Below, one piece after another: positions 42,657 to 50,470 of a stretch of DNA of 61,773 bases. The notes beneath the pieces are model-generated. The model ran no database searches, was not told the DNA's origin, and worked only from the letters and a program-made list of their open reading frames with translations. The position numbers were made by a program, and so were the translations under genes. Numbering within the stretch: the first letter of the stretch is position 1; each line of letters opens with the position of its first letter. The stretch lies in contig NZ_JALSLB010000026.1 in NCBI RefSeq assembly GCF_026988555.1, forward strand, positions 1-61,773, given 5' to 3'. The stretch comes from Thermococcus sp. GTDB lineage: Archaea > Methanobacteriota_B > Thermococci > Thermococcales > Thermococcaceae.

Positions 42657-43381
42657 AAGAGTTCGAGGTCCTGATTTCCCTTTTCCTGCTGTTTTCCTCG
42701 CTCCTCGTTCTGGCATTCAGGGGAAGACGGAACATCCTGATAGGCTTCCGCGTAGGCTACACCTATCACTAGGAAAGGGTTTGGAAGAAGGTGAACACGT
42801 TCTCCGGAACGGCGATGCTGATGATATCTCTCCTCCTGCTCGGGGTGGCCATCAAAGGCGTTTCCACCAACGTTTTCGTTCTCCTCATGGTTTCCCTCGT
42901 TATGGGCGTGGTTTCTGCGGGACTGTTCATGGCAAAGCGCGAGTACGAGCTTGAGGAGCTCCCGGAGAAAGCGCCCGAGAAACCTGGAAAGGTGATAAAA
43001 CCCCCAGATTTAAAGAAGTACATCACCCTCCAGACAGCTTTTCTGGCCATCTTCACCGGCCTTTGTATAACTGGAAGAGTTCCCCGGGAAACCGCCATCG
43101 TTCTCGGCGGGGCGCTCATTCTGCTCCTCGCACTGACGTTTTTAGTTTCCCGGCCGCTGGTTTTCCAGCTGGCTCCGAAGTTCAAGGGAGTCATGGCGAA
43201 GAGGTTTGCGAAGGCACTAACTCTAGTCTCGGGCCTGACAACGACAGAGGTTGCCTTAGCGACACTCGGCTATGAAACCGGGCCGCTTGGCGTCGTCTTG
43301 CTTCTTATGACCTCGCTCGGCGTTATCTTCTACGCCGCTTTCATCGCCCTAACGGGAGCCTATGAGGAGGGCTACTACTAA
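42653..43381 (+). pseudogene. SdpI-family membrane protein interrupted by in-frame TAG
   Basis: From ATG at 42653 the frame encodes a membrane segment then RGRRNILIGFRVGYTYH, stops at TAG (42770-42772), and continues in the same frame as ERVWKKVNTFSG and five further membrane segments to 43381. The junction is the SdpI family signature (NxxxG-x-R-T...xxxVWxKxN), so the TAG lies inside one conserved motif. Without it the protein would have 242 residues. It is either a nonsense-mutated gene, a sequencing error or, less likely, two separate genes, the second starting at GTG 42791 without a good ribosome binding site. SdpI proteins act as immunity or signal transducers for toxic peptides in Bacillus. 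Confidence 0.75.
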
Positions 43382-43456
43382 CACCCAAAGATTTTATCGA
43401 CATCCATATTCCGATAGGTTTAAATAATTTCATGCATTCTTCAAGGTGGTGATATC

Positions 43457-44251
43457 ATGTCCCTTGAAGGGCTCTACCGTTACGCCAGGGCGTATATGGA
43501 GCCGGGCAACGAGGGGGCGAGAAAAAGGTTCATAGAACTGTCGGAATTCTTTGAAAAGCTAAAGCTCCCCAGAGAGGGGAGGATCCTTGACCTCTGCGCT
43601 GGCACGGGAATAGCCGGAACCGCGGCGGCAAAGGCAACAAACGCCAAAAAGCTAACCCTGCTCGACCTCAGGGCCGAAGATCTAAAGAGAGTCCGAGAAT
43701 GGCTCGAATTCGCAGGCCTGGGAATTGTCCCGACAAAGGTTCGCGGGGACGTGAGGGAAGTGGCAAAACTTACTGGGGAGCACGAGGTCGCGCTTCTCTT
43801 CGGCAACACCATGATACACTTCGATCCCTTCGACGCGGTCAGGATATTCTCCAACGTAGCCTTGACACTGACCGAGGACGGTGTTTTCATTGTAGAAGAC
43901 ACCGACAGGGTTTACAGGATATTATACAGCATCGGCTACAAGGAATTCTTCGTCGAGAGTAAGGGAGAAAACCACACCCTCGCCTCCGTCCACGAGGGAT
44001 ACGACGTCAGAAGGGGGACGTTCAAAAGAGCCTACTACCTACTGCCTGGCTTCAGAAAGGTGGGGGAGTTCGACTTCCACCACTGGGACCTGGCGACACA
44101 GCTGGCGATCGGGCGGATATTCTTCGGGGAAGCTAGGCTGATACGGCCGGGGGAGCACGGATTCACGCGCGTGGGGGATGTACTCTACTTCAAGCGCCCA
44201 AGAAAGGACATCGCCGTGCTTGTTCTCGACGACTTCAGCGGTCCGCGCTGA
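43457..44251 (+). CDS. Class I SAM-dependent methyltransferase
   Basis: This 264-residue enzyme has motif I ILDLCAGTGIAGTAAA near residue 40, an acidic post-motif strand (KKLTLLDLRAEDL) and a LLFGNTMIHF motif IV region. The substrate is unknown. ATG follows GGTGGTGATATC, with a TATA box gtttaaata near 43419-43427. The C-terminus overlaps a possible minus-strand small frame. Confidence 0.8.
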   Translation: MSLEGLYRYARAYMEPGNEGARKRFIELSEFFEKLKLPREGRILDLCAGTGIAGTAAAKATNAKKLTLLDLRAEDLKRVREWLEFAGLGIVPTKVRGDVREVAKLTGEHEVALLFGNTMIHFDPFDAVRIFSNVALTLTEDGVFIVEDTDRVYRILYSIGYKEFFVESKGENHTLASVHEGYDVRRGTFKRAYYLLPGFRKVGEFDFHHWDLATQLAIGRIFFGEARLIRPGEHGFTRVGDVLYFKRPRKDIAVLVLDDFSGPR

Positions 44252-44384
44252 ACGCTATCTCTATCTCCTGTCCCGTGTTCCCATTCTTTACGACGAGGTA
44301 CTGGGGCCTTCCAATACGATGCGCTGGATAGAAACCCACGATATTACTGGAAAATCCGGAACCTGCTAATGGGATATTGACCAC
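44235..44384 (-). CDS. Possible 49-residue remnant or small protein
   Basis: On the minus strand a frame from GTG at 44384 encodes 49 residues, including GFYPAHRIGRPQYLVVKN and ending FSADR. Codon choice and residue mix look protein-coding. The ribosome binding site is weak and no clear TATA box is seen, so it may be the C-terminal remnant of a lost gene. It overlaps the methyltransferase tail by 17 bases. Family not recognised. Confidence 0.3.
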   Translation of the reverse strand: MVNIPLAGSGFSSNIVGFYPAHRIGRPQYLVVKNGNTGQEIEIAFSADR

Positions 44385-44461
44385 TTTCCAAAGGAATTAG
44401 ATTTTCGTGATCGTAGTAATGCGATAATGACAGCACACAAAAGAAAGGCGGAGGGATGCAA

Positions 44462-45256
44462 TCACAGGGCGTAGTGCTCGGGGCGCCTGTCCCTAAAGAC
44501 GTCGTTCATCTCGTTGAGCTTCTTGTTCCTCGCCATCCCGAGGTCTATCTCGACAACGGCCACTTCCTCCTCATCCTCGCTCCCCACCGCCAGCACTTCG
44601 GCCCTCGGCGATGCTATCGTGCTCTTACCGATGAACCTCAATCCAAACTCCTCGCCGATCCTGTTGGCGGTTATCGTGTAGACACGGTTCTCCAGGGCCC
44701 GTATGGGCATCGCCCTGGGGGCGTAGGGCATCACCAAGTTGCTGGGGTGGGCTATGATGCCGGCCCCTTTGAGGGCGAGCGTTCTCGCGGACTCCGGGAA
44801 GAACCAGTCGAAACATATCATAACGCCGACCTTTGCGATCCCGAGGTTGAAAACATGGAAGCCCAGATCCCCAGGTTCAAAGAATAGCTTCTCACGGTAG
44901 AAGAGGTGAACCTTGCGGTATTTGCCTATGTATCCGCTGCCTATTGGGCCGGTAACGACCGCGGAATTGTACAGCCTTCCCCTCTCGTCCCTCTCTGCCG
45001 TCCCCGCGACAATGAAGACACCGAGCTCTCTGGAGAGCTCCATGAGGAACTGGGTTGTGGGTCCGTCGGGTATCTGACCTGCGACTTCCAGAACCTCCTC
45101 CCTGCTCCTGAAGTTGTAGCCCGTGTCAAAGAGCTCCGGAAGGACGATGAGTTCCGCGCCTTCATCGGCGGCGGCACGTATCAGCTCCCCCGCCCTGGAA
45201 TAGTTCGCCTCAGGCTCAAGAAAAACGGGTTCCATCTGGACATAGGCCACCCTCAT
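44462..45256 (-). CDS. Nitrilase-superfamily amidohydrolase
   Basis: This 264-residue carbon-nitrogen hydrolase has the Glu-Lys-Cys triad: Glu41 in VLPELFDTGY, Lys115 in YRKVHLF and Cys148 in VMICFDWFFPE. Its close relatives are the Pyrococcus nitrilase-like enzymes of about 262 residues, which hydrolyse small nitriles or omega-amides such as those made during glutamine transamination. ATG on the minus strand follows GGTGGTATT. No operon partner is apparent. Confidence 0.93.
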   Translation of the reverse strand: MRVAYVQMEPVFLEPEANYSRAGELIRAAADEGAELIVLPELFDTGYNFRSREEVLEVAGQIPDGPTTQFLMELSRELGVFIVAGTAERDERGRLYNSAVVTGPIGSGYIGKYRKVHLFYREKLFFEPGDLGFHVFNLGIAKVGVMICFDWFFPESARTLALKGAGIIAHPSNLVMPYAPRAMPIRALENRVYTITANRIGEEFGLRFIGKSTIASPRAEVLAVGSEDEEEVAVVEIDLGMARNKKLNEMNDVFRDRRPEHYAL

Positions 45257-45605
45257 AATACCACCAAAGAAGTTACGTCAACCAGGTTGATAAAAGTAGT
45301 GGGTCGAAACTCCGTAGCGAGAGCAACCGTAACATCGAAATCAAGGATTATATACAATTTAAACAATCAATGTGTTACAATACAAAACGCATAAGGCAAA
45401 TTAATAGCATTAAACCTCTAAAAAACACAGAAACCCCTTGCAAAGTACGGGAAAAAACAGATTCTAAAAAGGAACCTCCTAATCTTTAACGGGGCAAAGG
45501 GGGGGTTAAAAATGCCGTTGGGCTGTACAAAATTATTGCGGCGAGAACGAGGGAAAAACTTAAAAGGCAACCTCCACAGCTAAGCTTGCTAGTGAGGTGA
45601 TGCTC
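45257..45605. other. AT-rich intergenic region
   Basis: This region of about 350 bases is AT-rich. It contains a TATA-like aacttaaaag near 45557-45566 for the L41e gene and, on the minus strand, possible TATA elements for the nitrilase. A 23-codon frame at 45512-45583 has a strong GGGGGGG upstream but overlaps the L41e promoter; I do not call it a gene. Confidence 0.45.
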
Positions 45606-45716
45606 ATGAAGAGGAGACCGAGGAAGTGGAAGAAGAAGGGCAGGATGCGCTGGAAGTGGATGAAGAAAAGGATCAGGCGCCTCAAAAGACAGAGAAGGAA
45701 GGAGCGCGGGCTCTGA
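45606..45716 (+). CDS. rpl41e: 50S ribosomal protein L41e
   Basis: This 36-residue peptide is almost entirely Arg, Lys and Trp ([18 protein letters not shown], then [18 protein letters not shown]). That is the composition and length of L41e, the smallest ribosomal protein. ATG follows GAGGTGATGCTC. Genes this short are often left out of annotations. It is followed after 39 bases by a phosphoesterase gene. Confidence 0.93.
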   Translation: MKRRPRKWKKKGRMRWKWMKKRIRRLKRQRRKERGL

Positions 45717-45755
45717 GTTCCGCCCTCCCTTTTAAAGTTCTCTTTTGGTGATCAT

Positions 45756-46475
45756 ATGGACTTTTCTGGAGAGTTCCAAAGGCTCTCCCTTGAGATTGAA
45801 ACGGAAAACGGCAGGGCACTTCTGATGGCGGATCCTCACATAGGCTTTGAGCTCTCCAGGGGACTGAGGGTCAGAACCCGATTCGAAGAGCATCTAGCAG
45901 CGTTCATCCTAGAGAGTGACCCAGATATCCTCGTAATTCTGGGCGATGTAAAGGAACCGATAGGGCTGAGCTTCACGATGAAACGCATTTTAACGTGCTT
46001 CTTCTCCGAAATACGTGAGGTGCCCACGGTAATAACAAGAGGCAACCACGACGGAAGGATCGAGGAAGTAACGGCGAGATTTCCCGACGTGGAGGTTGTT
46101 GATCACCTGCTCCTGGGGGACCTTCTCTTCCTGCACGGCCACACGAAACTGCCAGATGTGGATTTCAAGGAAGCCTACCTCGGACATATTCACCCCACCT
46201 ACACGTTCAACTCGAACGGTGTTAGGAGGAGAGTAAAAGTGCTACTGCGTGTCGGACGGTTCCTGATGCTGCCCTCAGTGAACCCGTTTATAGAAGGATT
46301 AGATGTAAGGGAAGGGATACTTATGGTGCCGTTCCTGAAATTCGCCAAATGGGGCGATATCTTCCTGAACGACGGGACGTACCTCGGCAGGGTGAGATTT
46401 GAAGGGAGCAGCGCCCATATCATGAAACCCCCACACCTTAAGGGGAGAGGCTTAAGAAGAAAAAGGACAAAATAA
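45756..46475 (+). CDS. Calcineurin-like metallophosphoesterase
   Basis: This 239-residue phosphoesterase shows all five family motifs: ADPHIGFE near 25, ILGDVKE near 62, RGNHDG near 95, FLHGHTK near 125 and YLGHIHP near 141. The set corresponds to the archaeal ICC-like group with a dinuclear metal centre. Bacterial relatives are often linked to DNA-ligase-associated repair, but no such genes are nearby. The C-terminus is basic (LKGRGLRRKRTK), suggesting nucleic acid contact. Confidence 0.9.
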   Translation: MDFSGEFQRLSLEIETENGRALLMADPHIGFELSRGLRVRTRFEEHLAAFILESDPDILVILGDVKEPIGLSFTMKRILTCFFSEIREVPTVITRGNHDGRIEEVTARFPDVEVVDHLLLGDLLFLHGHTKLPDVDFKEAYLGHIHPTYTFNSNGVRRRVKVLLRVGRFLMLPSVNPFIEGLDVREGILMVPFLKFAKWGDIFLNDGTYLGRVRFEGSSAHIMKPPHLKGRGLRRKRTK

Positions 46476-46559
46476 AGAAAAACGTCAAATTTCACTTTTT
46501 CACAGGGTTTGGCAGGGTTTCCATATGATTTAGCTTCAAAACGTCTTTGAGTGGGCCTG

Positions 46560-46843
46560 CTCAGGACCTTCAATGAGACTCCAGCACCGAGGAGGATTAG
46601 GACGGGGAGGCTGAGGGTGTGGATGATTAGTCCGATGAGGACGCTTAGTTTTCGGCTGATTTTATCTGCTACTCCTCCTGTCGGGACTTCAAAAAGGACG
46701 TATCCGGCGGCCATTACTGCCGTTGTGGTTCCTATTTGAGCGTAGTTGAATCCTTTAGTCAGGTAGTAGATGATGAGGATATTTCCGACGAAGCCCGTGC
46801 TTATCAGGGTGTAAAAGAGCCTGTACTTTTGAAGTAAGCCCAT
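46560..46843 (-). pseudogene. MFS transporter remnant, N-terminal fragment
   Basis: From ATG at 46843, after GGGGGACGTT, the frame encodes about 94 residues with three membrane segments and the MFS loop 2-3 signature GGVADKISRKLSV (here VPTGGVADKISRK). Beyond about 46560 the homology stops; the frame runs on into unrelated sequence antisense to the phosphoesterase gene to 46199. The gene is therefore truncated to its first quarter. It is a decayed transporter of unknown substrate. Confidence 0.7.
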
Positions 46844-47118
46844 TTAACGTCCCCCAACGTGGTTTTAGCGATTTGTCTCTCAATTTCTTAATGTAGAATG
46901 CTTTTGTCTTTGTGCACCAAAATAGAACTCACTAATTATGGTTATCCAAAAACATATTGCGACGAGCAGAGCTTTGAAATTTGTGTTCTATCAATACCCA
47001 AAATCGAGTTTAGTTTGTCCAGGTGTTCCATTGACGGGATTAATAGAGGGCAAACCTTATTAAGGCCCTATGAAAATAAGGTTTCATAGGTGCGATATTA
47101 AGAGGTCAGGTGACGGGG
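46844..47118. other. AT-rich intergenic region
   Basis: No gene is seen in this region of about 275 bases. Its right end contains the TATA box accttattaa (about 47054-47063) and a perfect inverted repeat for the downstream regulator; the left end is the promoter side of the MFS remnant. Confidence 0.5.
47067..47090. promoter_or_regulatory. Palindromic operator before HTH regulator gene
   Basis: CCTATGAAA (47067-47075) and TTTCATAGG (47082-47090) are perfect 9-base inverted arms with a 6-base spacer. The element begins about 4 bases after the TATA box and covers the expected transcription start. It is well placed for negative autoregulation by the HTH protein at 47119. Confidence 0.55.
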
Positions 47119-47466
47119 ATGAGCGATATCTACGAGAAGCTTGAGACGCTACTGCGTTCTCTAGGAGTGAAGAAGACGGAGCTCAGGATATACCGGCTCC
47201 TGCTCAACAGGAACGAACCCATGAGAATAACCGAGATACAGCGGGAGCTCAACATAAGTGAGAGGAGCGTTCGCGAGCACGTGCTGAGTCTCTACAGAAG
47301 GGGGATACTGAAGAGGACCCTAATCCAGCAGGGGTGGCTCGGGTACGTCTACACCGCGGTCTCCCCCAGCGAGGTCCTCGAAAACCTCAAAGAGAACATC
47401 ATAAAGAAAATCAACGAAATCGAAAGGGAGCTCAAGAACTCCCCTAGCCAGAATGGACAGACCTAA
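47119..47466 (+). CDS. Winged-helix transcriptional regulator (TrmB-like)
   Basis: This 115-residue protein has a TrmB/ArsR-type winged helix: KKTELRIYRLLLNRNEPMRI, TEIQRELNISERSVREHVL and RRGILKRTLIQQGWLGYVY, followed by a C-terminal helix (about 85-110) likely for dimerisation. It lacks the TrmB sugar-binding domain. ATG at 47119 follows AGGTGACGGGG. The tail overlaps the convergent peptidase gene by 23 bases. The palindrome upstream suggests autoregulation; its other targets are unknown. Confidence 0.85.
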   Translation: MSDIYEKLETLLRSLGVKKTELRIYRLLLNRNEPMRITEIQRELNISERSVREHVLSLYRRGILKRTLIQQGWLGYVYTAVSPSEVLENLKENIIKKINEIERELKNSPSQNGQT

Positions 47467-49141
47467 CCATTCCCGCCTCCTCAAGAAGACCAACGAGCTC
47501 CGCCAACACCCCCCGGTTCACTTTCCCGTACTCCTCCTCAAGCGCCTTGAAGGCCTCCTCCCTCGGCAGGAGCTCACCGAGCATGAGGAGTTCATGGAGC
47601 TGCACCAAGACCTTTCTGTCCTTGGTCAATTCTTTAAACTTCCCAACAAGGGATGGAGCTACCCTTTTAACAACGTCTTCGTTTACAAGGCCCTTAATTA
47701 CCCAGTCGAGCCACGGGTACCTCCCAATTTCATGTCCACTCTCGATGCCGAGGAACCTCGAGTCCCTGGCGAGACCCCACATGACGAGCTTCTCCGCCAC
47801 CTCCGTATTTCCCTCCATCCCAAGCTCACCGAGGTACTTCATTGCGTAGCCCCTTGCAAAGCGTCCGAGTTCATCCTCTCCGGCTTCAGCGAGGGCAAGT
47901 GCCGCTGCCGTGACCGCACGCCCTATCACCTCCACGCTCTCCTTGCTGACCTTATCCACCGTGTCCTCGCTGGAGTGGTAGAACCGGTCTGGCCAGGTTA
48001 TCGACATAACCGCAGGGACACCGAAGAAGTTGAAGACGTCGTGGTCGCTACCCATCTCGTACGGGTAGGATTTAAACCGGAGCTTCGGTAGCGGGGAGCC
48101 CGAAAGACTCTCTCCCACCGCGTTGGTCATCCCAAGGAAGTACTCCATCAGACCGGAGACTACAGAGAACCGGGAGAGTGGTGTTCTAACCAGCATCAAG
48201 GTCGAACCCGCCCGATCCCAGCTTCCAGCAACCATGTCTAGGTTCACAACTGCGTAGTACCTATTCAGGTCTGCGTGGCGCTCTATGAATGCCTGAGTGC
48301 CGTAGTACTCAGGAACCCAGAGGAACGCAAAGCCAAAGCGAAAGGAATCCCTGTAAAGGGCATTCAGAACCCTGGCAAGTTCCACAAGCGTTGCACTCCC
48401 GCTCGCGTTATCGTTGGCCCCCGGCTTCGGATGACAGAGGTGAGCGGTGAACAGAATAAACGGCGGCTTCCCAATCTCGGCGTAGAGGATCGGGAGAACC
48501 TGGTGCTCTCTGACCTCCACCTCAATTGAACCACTGGCCTCCACTCTCCCACCGGAGAGAACCTTCGAGATGGCCTCCCTCGCCCACGTTTCTGGAACCG
48601 CAAAGGCGGGTATCCTGGCCCATTCCATGTCCTCTTTTGTCAGAAACAGGCCTATGTACGGGACGGCATTTCCCGTTCCTTCACGGTACGCTATGAAGGC
48701 CACGGCACCAGACTCGTTGGCCTTTCTGTAAGCTTCCCTCCAGGATTTCCCAACCAGAACCACCCTGCCCTTCGCCAGTTTCCAGTCCTCGTCCCTGAGT
48801 ATGGGGAAGACATCACCCTTGAAGCTTCCACCGGGGGAGTGGGCCAGCGAGACGAGGGGTGTTTCCCAGGAGCCGAGCTCCCTCCCATTGAATCGAATTT
48901 CTGCCCTGATCAAGTCCCACGCTATCGGACTTCTGAGGGTCAAGTACCATTCGGACCCATCGTAAACGTCCCCGTAGAGAATGGCCTGTATGCCCAATAA
49001 CTCAAGTTCCTCACGCAGGAACCTGGCGGCCTCAACAAGTTCCTTCGAACCCTGAATGCGGTGGAACTGACTTATCTCCGAGATGTAATGGAGAACCTTC
49101 GTGGAATCAAAAAGTCTGGCTTCGTCTAGAAAGCGTCTCAT
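47444..49141 (-). CDS. M28-family metallopeptidase with accessory domains
   Basis: This 565-residue protein has an M28 aminopeptidase core. Zinc ligands and catalytic residues are visible in HLCHPKPGANDNASG (His and Asp), VPEYYGTQ (catalytic Glu), VNLDMVAG (Asp) and ITWPDRFYHSSEDT (His). An inserted PA-like domain (about 90-210) lies before the core, and the last 130 residues are helical. It has no signal peptide, so it is probably cytoplasmic. ATG at 49141 follows GGGGATGTTC, and TATA gcttaaatat is near 49171-49180. Confidence 0.88.
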   Translation of the reverse strand: MRRFLDEARLFDSTKVLHYISEISQFHRIQGSKELVEAARFLREELELLGIQAILYGDVYDGSEWYLTLRSPIAWDLIRAEIRFNGRELGSWETPLVSLAHSPGGSFKGDVFPILRDEDWKLAKGRVVLVGKSWREAYRKANESGAVAFIAYREGTGNAVPYIGLFLTKEDMEWARIPAFAVPETWAREAISKVLSGGRVEASGSIEVEVREHQVLPILYAEIGKPPFILFTAHLCHPKPGANDNASGSATLVELARVLNALYRDSFRFGFAFLWVPEYYGTQAFIERHADLNRYYAVVNLDMVAGSWDRAGSTLMLVRTPLSRFSVVSGLMEYFLGMTNAVGESLSGSPLPKLRFKSYPYEMGSDHDVFNFFGVPAVMSITWPDRFYHSSEDTVDKVSKESVEVIGRAVTAAALALAEAGEDELGRFARGYAMKYLGELGMEGNTEVAEKLVMWGLARDSRFLGIESGHEIGRYPWLDWVIKGLVNEDVVKRVAPSLVGKFKELTKDRKVLVQLHELLMLGELLPREEAFKALEEEYGKVNRGVLAELVGLLEEAGMVRSVHSG

Positions 49142-49206
49142 GAACATCCCCAACGAGTATTTGAATGAAGGGATATTTAAGCTGTTGCCCGGTGAGGAAT
49201 GAAAAC

Positions 49207-49620
49207 TCAAAAACCCAGGCGAAGCATCTTGGGTGGCCTTATGTTCTTCAGTGTGTCCAGGAGATCGGGGGGAAGATAAAGCCGCGTGGTTTCAATGAAC
49301 CTGATGAACTCCCCTTCAATCTCCTCCGAAGTCTCCTCAAATGGGAAAACCTCCGGGGCTCCACGTCCATCCAGGATGGGGGCCCCCTTACCGAGGCCTT
49401 TTCTGATGTCCTCCTCCTTCTTCTTTGCTCCCTCCGCTTTTCCCCGCCGATATGCATCCCGTACAAGCTCAAGAACCCCAAGCTCTTCCGCAAGGGAGTA
49501 CATCTGAACCTTCTTCCGTCGTATCCATCCCGCCCATTCGCTGTGTCCCCCGTAACCCACGAAGTAGCCGAAGCGGTAGGCCTCCTCAACCAGACGTTTG
49601 AGCTCGGAGGAGTCCCCCAT
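49207..49620 (-). CDS. Conserved hypothetical protein next to RAD55-like gene
   Basis: This 137-residue protein has a helical N-terminal half (LKRLVEEAYRFGYFVGYGGH, then EWAGWIRRKKVQMYSLAEEL) with a repeated AYRxG motif (AYRFGYF, AYRRGKAEG), and a C-terminus rich in charged and proline residues. No family is recognised. It starts 9 bases after the RAD55-like gene, so the two are an operon. It may be a partner of that ATPase. Confidence 0.7.
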   Translation of the reverse strand: MGDSSELKRLVEEAYRFGYFVGYGGHSEWAGWIRRKKVQMYSLAEELGVLELVRDAYRRGKAEGAKKKEEDIRKGLGKGAPILDGRGAPEVFPFEETSEEIEGEFIRFIETTRLYLPPDLLDTLKNIRPPKMLRLGF

Positions 49621-49629
49621 TCTCCCACC

Positions 49630-50343
49630 TCAAAACGGGGCCTCAGGGTAGACCCTAAGCCCTTCATCGGTGAAGCGTATCCTCTTGAGGTTGCTGTCGT
49701 GAGGAATCCCGTGCATCTTGAGAACCTGGAGGGCACGGATCATCTGGTAGTTCCGCATGAAGTGGTGGATTACGATGACCCCATCGGCCAGGTAGTACTC
49801 GTCTGTGTACGTCTCAGAGCTAAGCATTTCGGAGACAAGGACCGTGGTAACGTTCATCTTCTGCAGTTTCCTGACGAACCTGCCCATGGCTATACGTTTG
49901 TTCTCGGCGTCGCGCGTTGAGTACTCAAGGGACGTGAAAGAGTCCACGACCACACGTTTGGCATTCTCCGCCTCCACAACATGGAGTATTGAGCCGAACA
50001 GATCGTTCCACGTGAACTTGTACTCGGATTCAAATATCATCCTCCCGAGGTCGTGGAGGGTTATCCTCTTTGATTTGACGTAGTCCAAAAGCCCGAAGTT
50101 GTATTTGAGCATGTTCTGGATGATTATCTCCGGGTGCTCAATCAGTGATATGAAAACCCCCTTCTCATCGTTTTTCGCCCCCTCTACGAGAAACTGCATC
50201 CCCAGGGTGGTTTTCCCGCTACCGGGTGGCCCTACCACAAGGTAGACCCTACCTGGAAGGAACCCGCCATTCAGCAGATCATCGAGTCCAGGAACCCCGC
50301 TTGGTACCCTTTCCAATGTCCTCAGAAGGTCTCCCACGTACAT
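49630..50343 (-). CDS. RAD55/KaiC-family ATPase
   Basis: This 237-residue protein is a single-domain RecA-like ATPase. Walker A is GPPGSGKTT at residues 38-46, preceded by the family pattern VPSGVPGLDDLLNGGFLPGR; Walker B is RVVVDSFTSLEY near 130. ATG at 50343 follows GGGTGGGGGATAGC. TATA cttaaatac lies near 50369-50377 on the minus strand. Archaeal members of this group act in repair or in signalling; which applies is unknown. Confidence 0.88.
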   Translation of the reverse strand: MYVGDLLRTLERVPSGVPGLDDLLNGGFLPGRVYLVVGPPGSGKTTLGMQFLVEGAKNDEKGVFISLIEHPEIIIQNMLKYNFGLLDYVKSKRITLHDLGRMIFESEYKFTWNDLFGSILHVVEAENAKRVVVDSFTSLEYSTRDAENKRIAMGRFVRKLQKMNVTTVLVSEMLSSETYTDEYYLADGVIVIHHFMRNYQMIRALQVLKMHGIPHDSNLKRIRFTDEGLRVYPEAPF

Positions 50344-50470
50344 GCTATCCCCCACCCGAATATACAGTGGAGGTATTTAAGTTTGTGGTCTCCAGTATGA
50401 GGTCATCTCAATGGAGGACCAAATAGAGATTAATATAACATAAAGTTATAAAACTGCAATATCACCTGGA

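Noticed and set aside
45512-45583. 23-codon frame with a strong GGGGGGG upstream
   Set aside because: It contains the L41e TATA box, so it could only be read on a longer transcript, and the peptide has no feature. Kept as a remark only.
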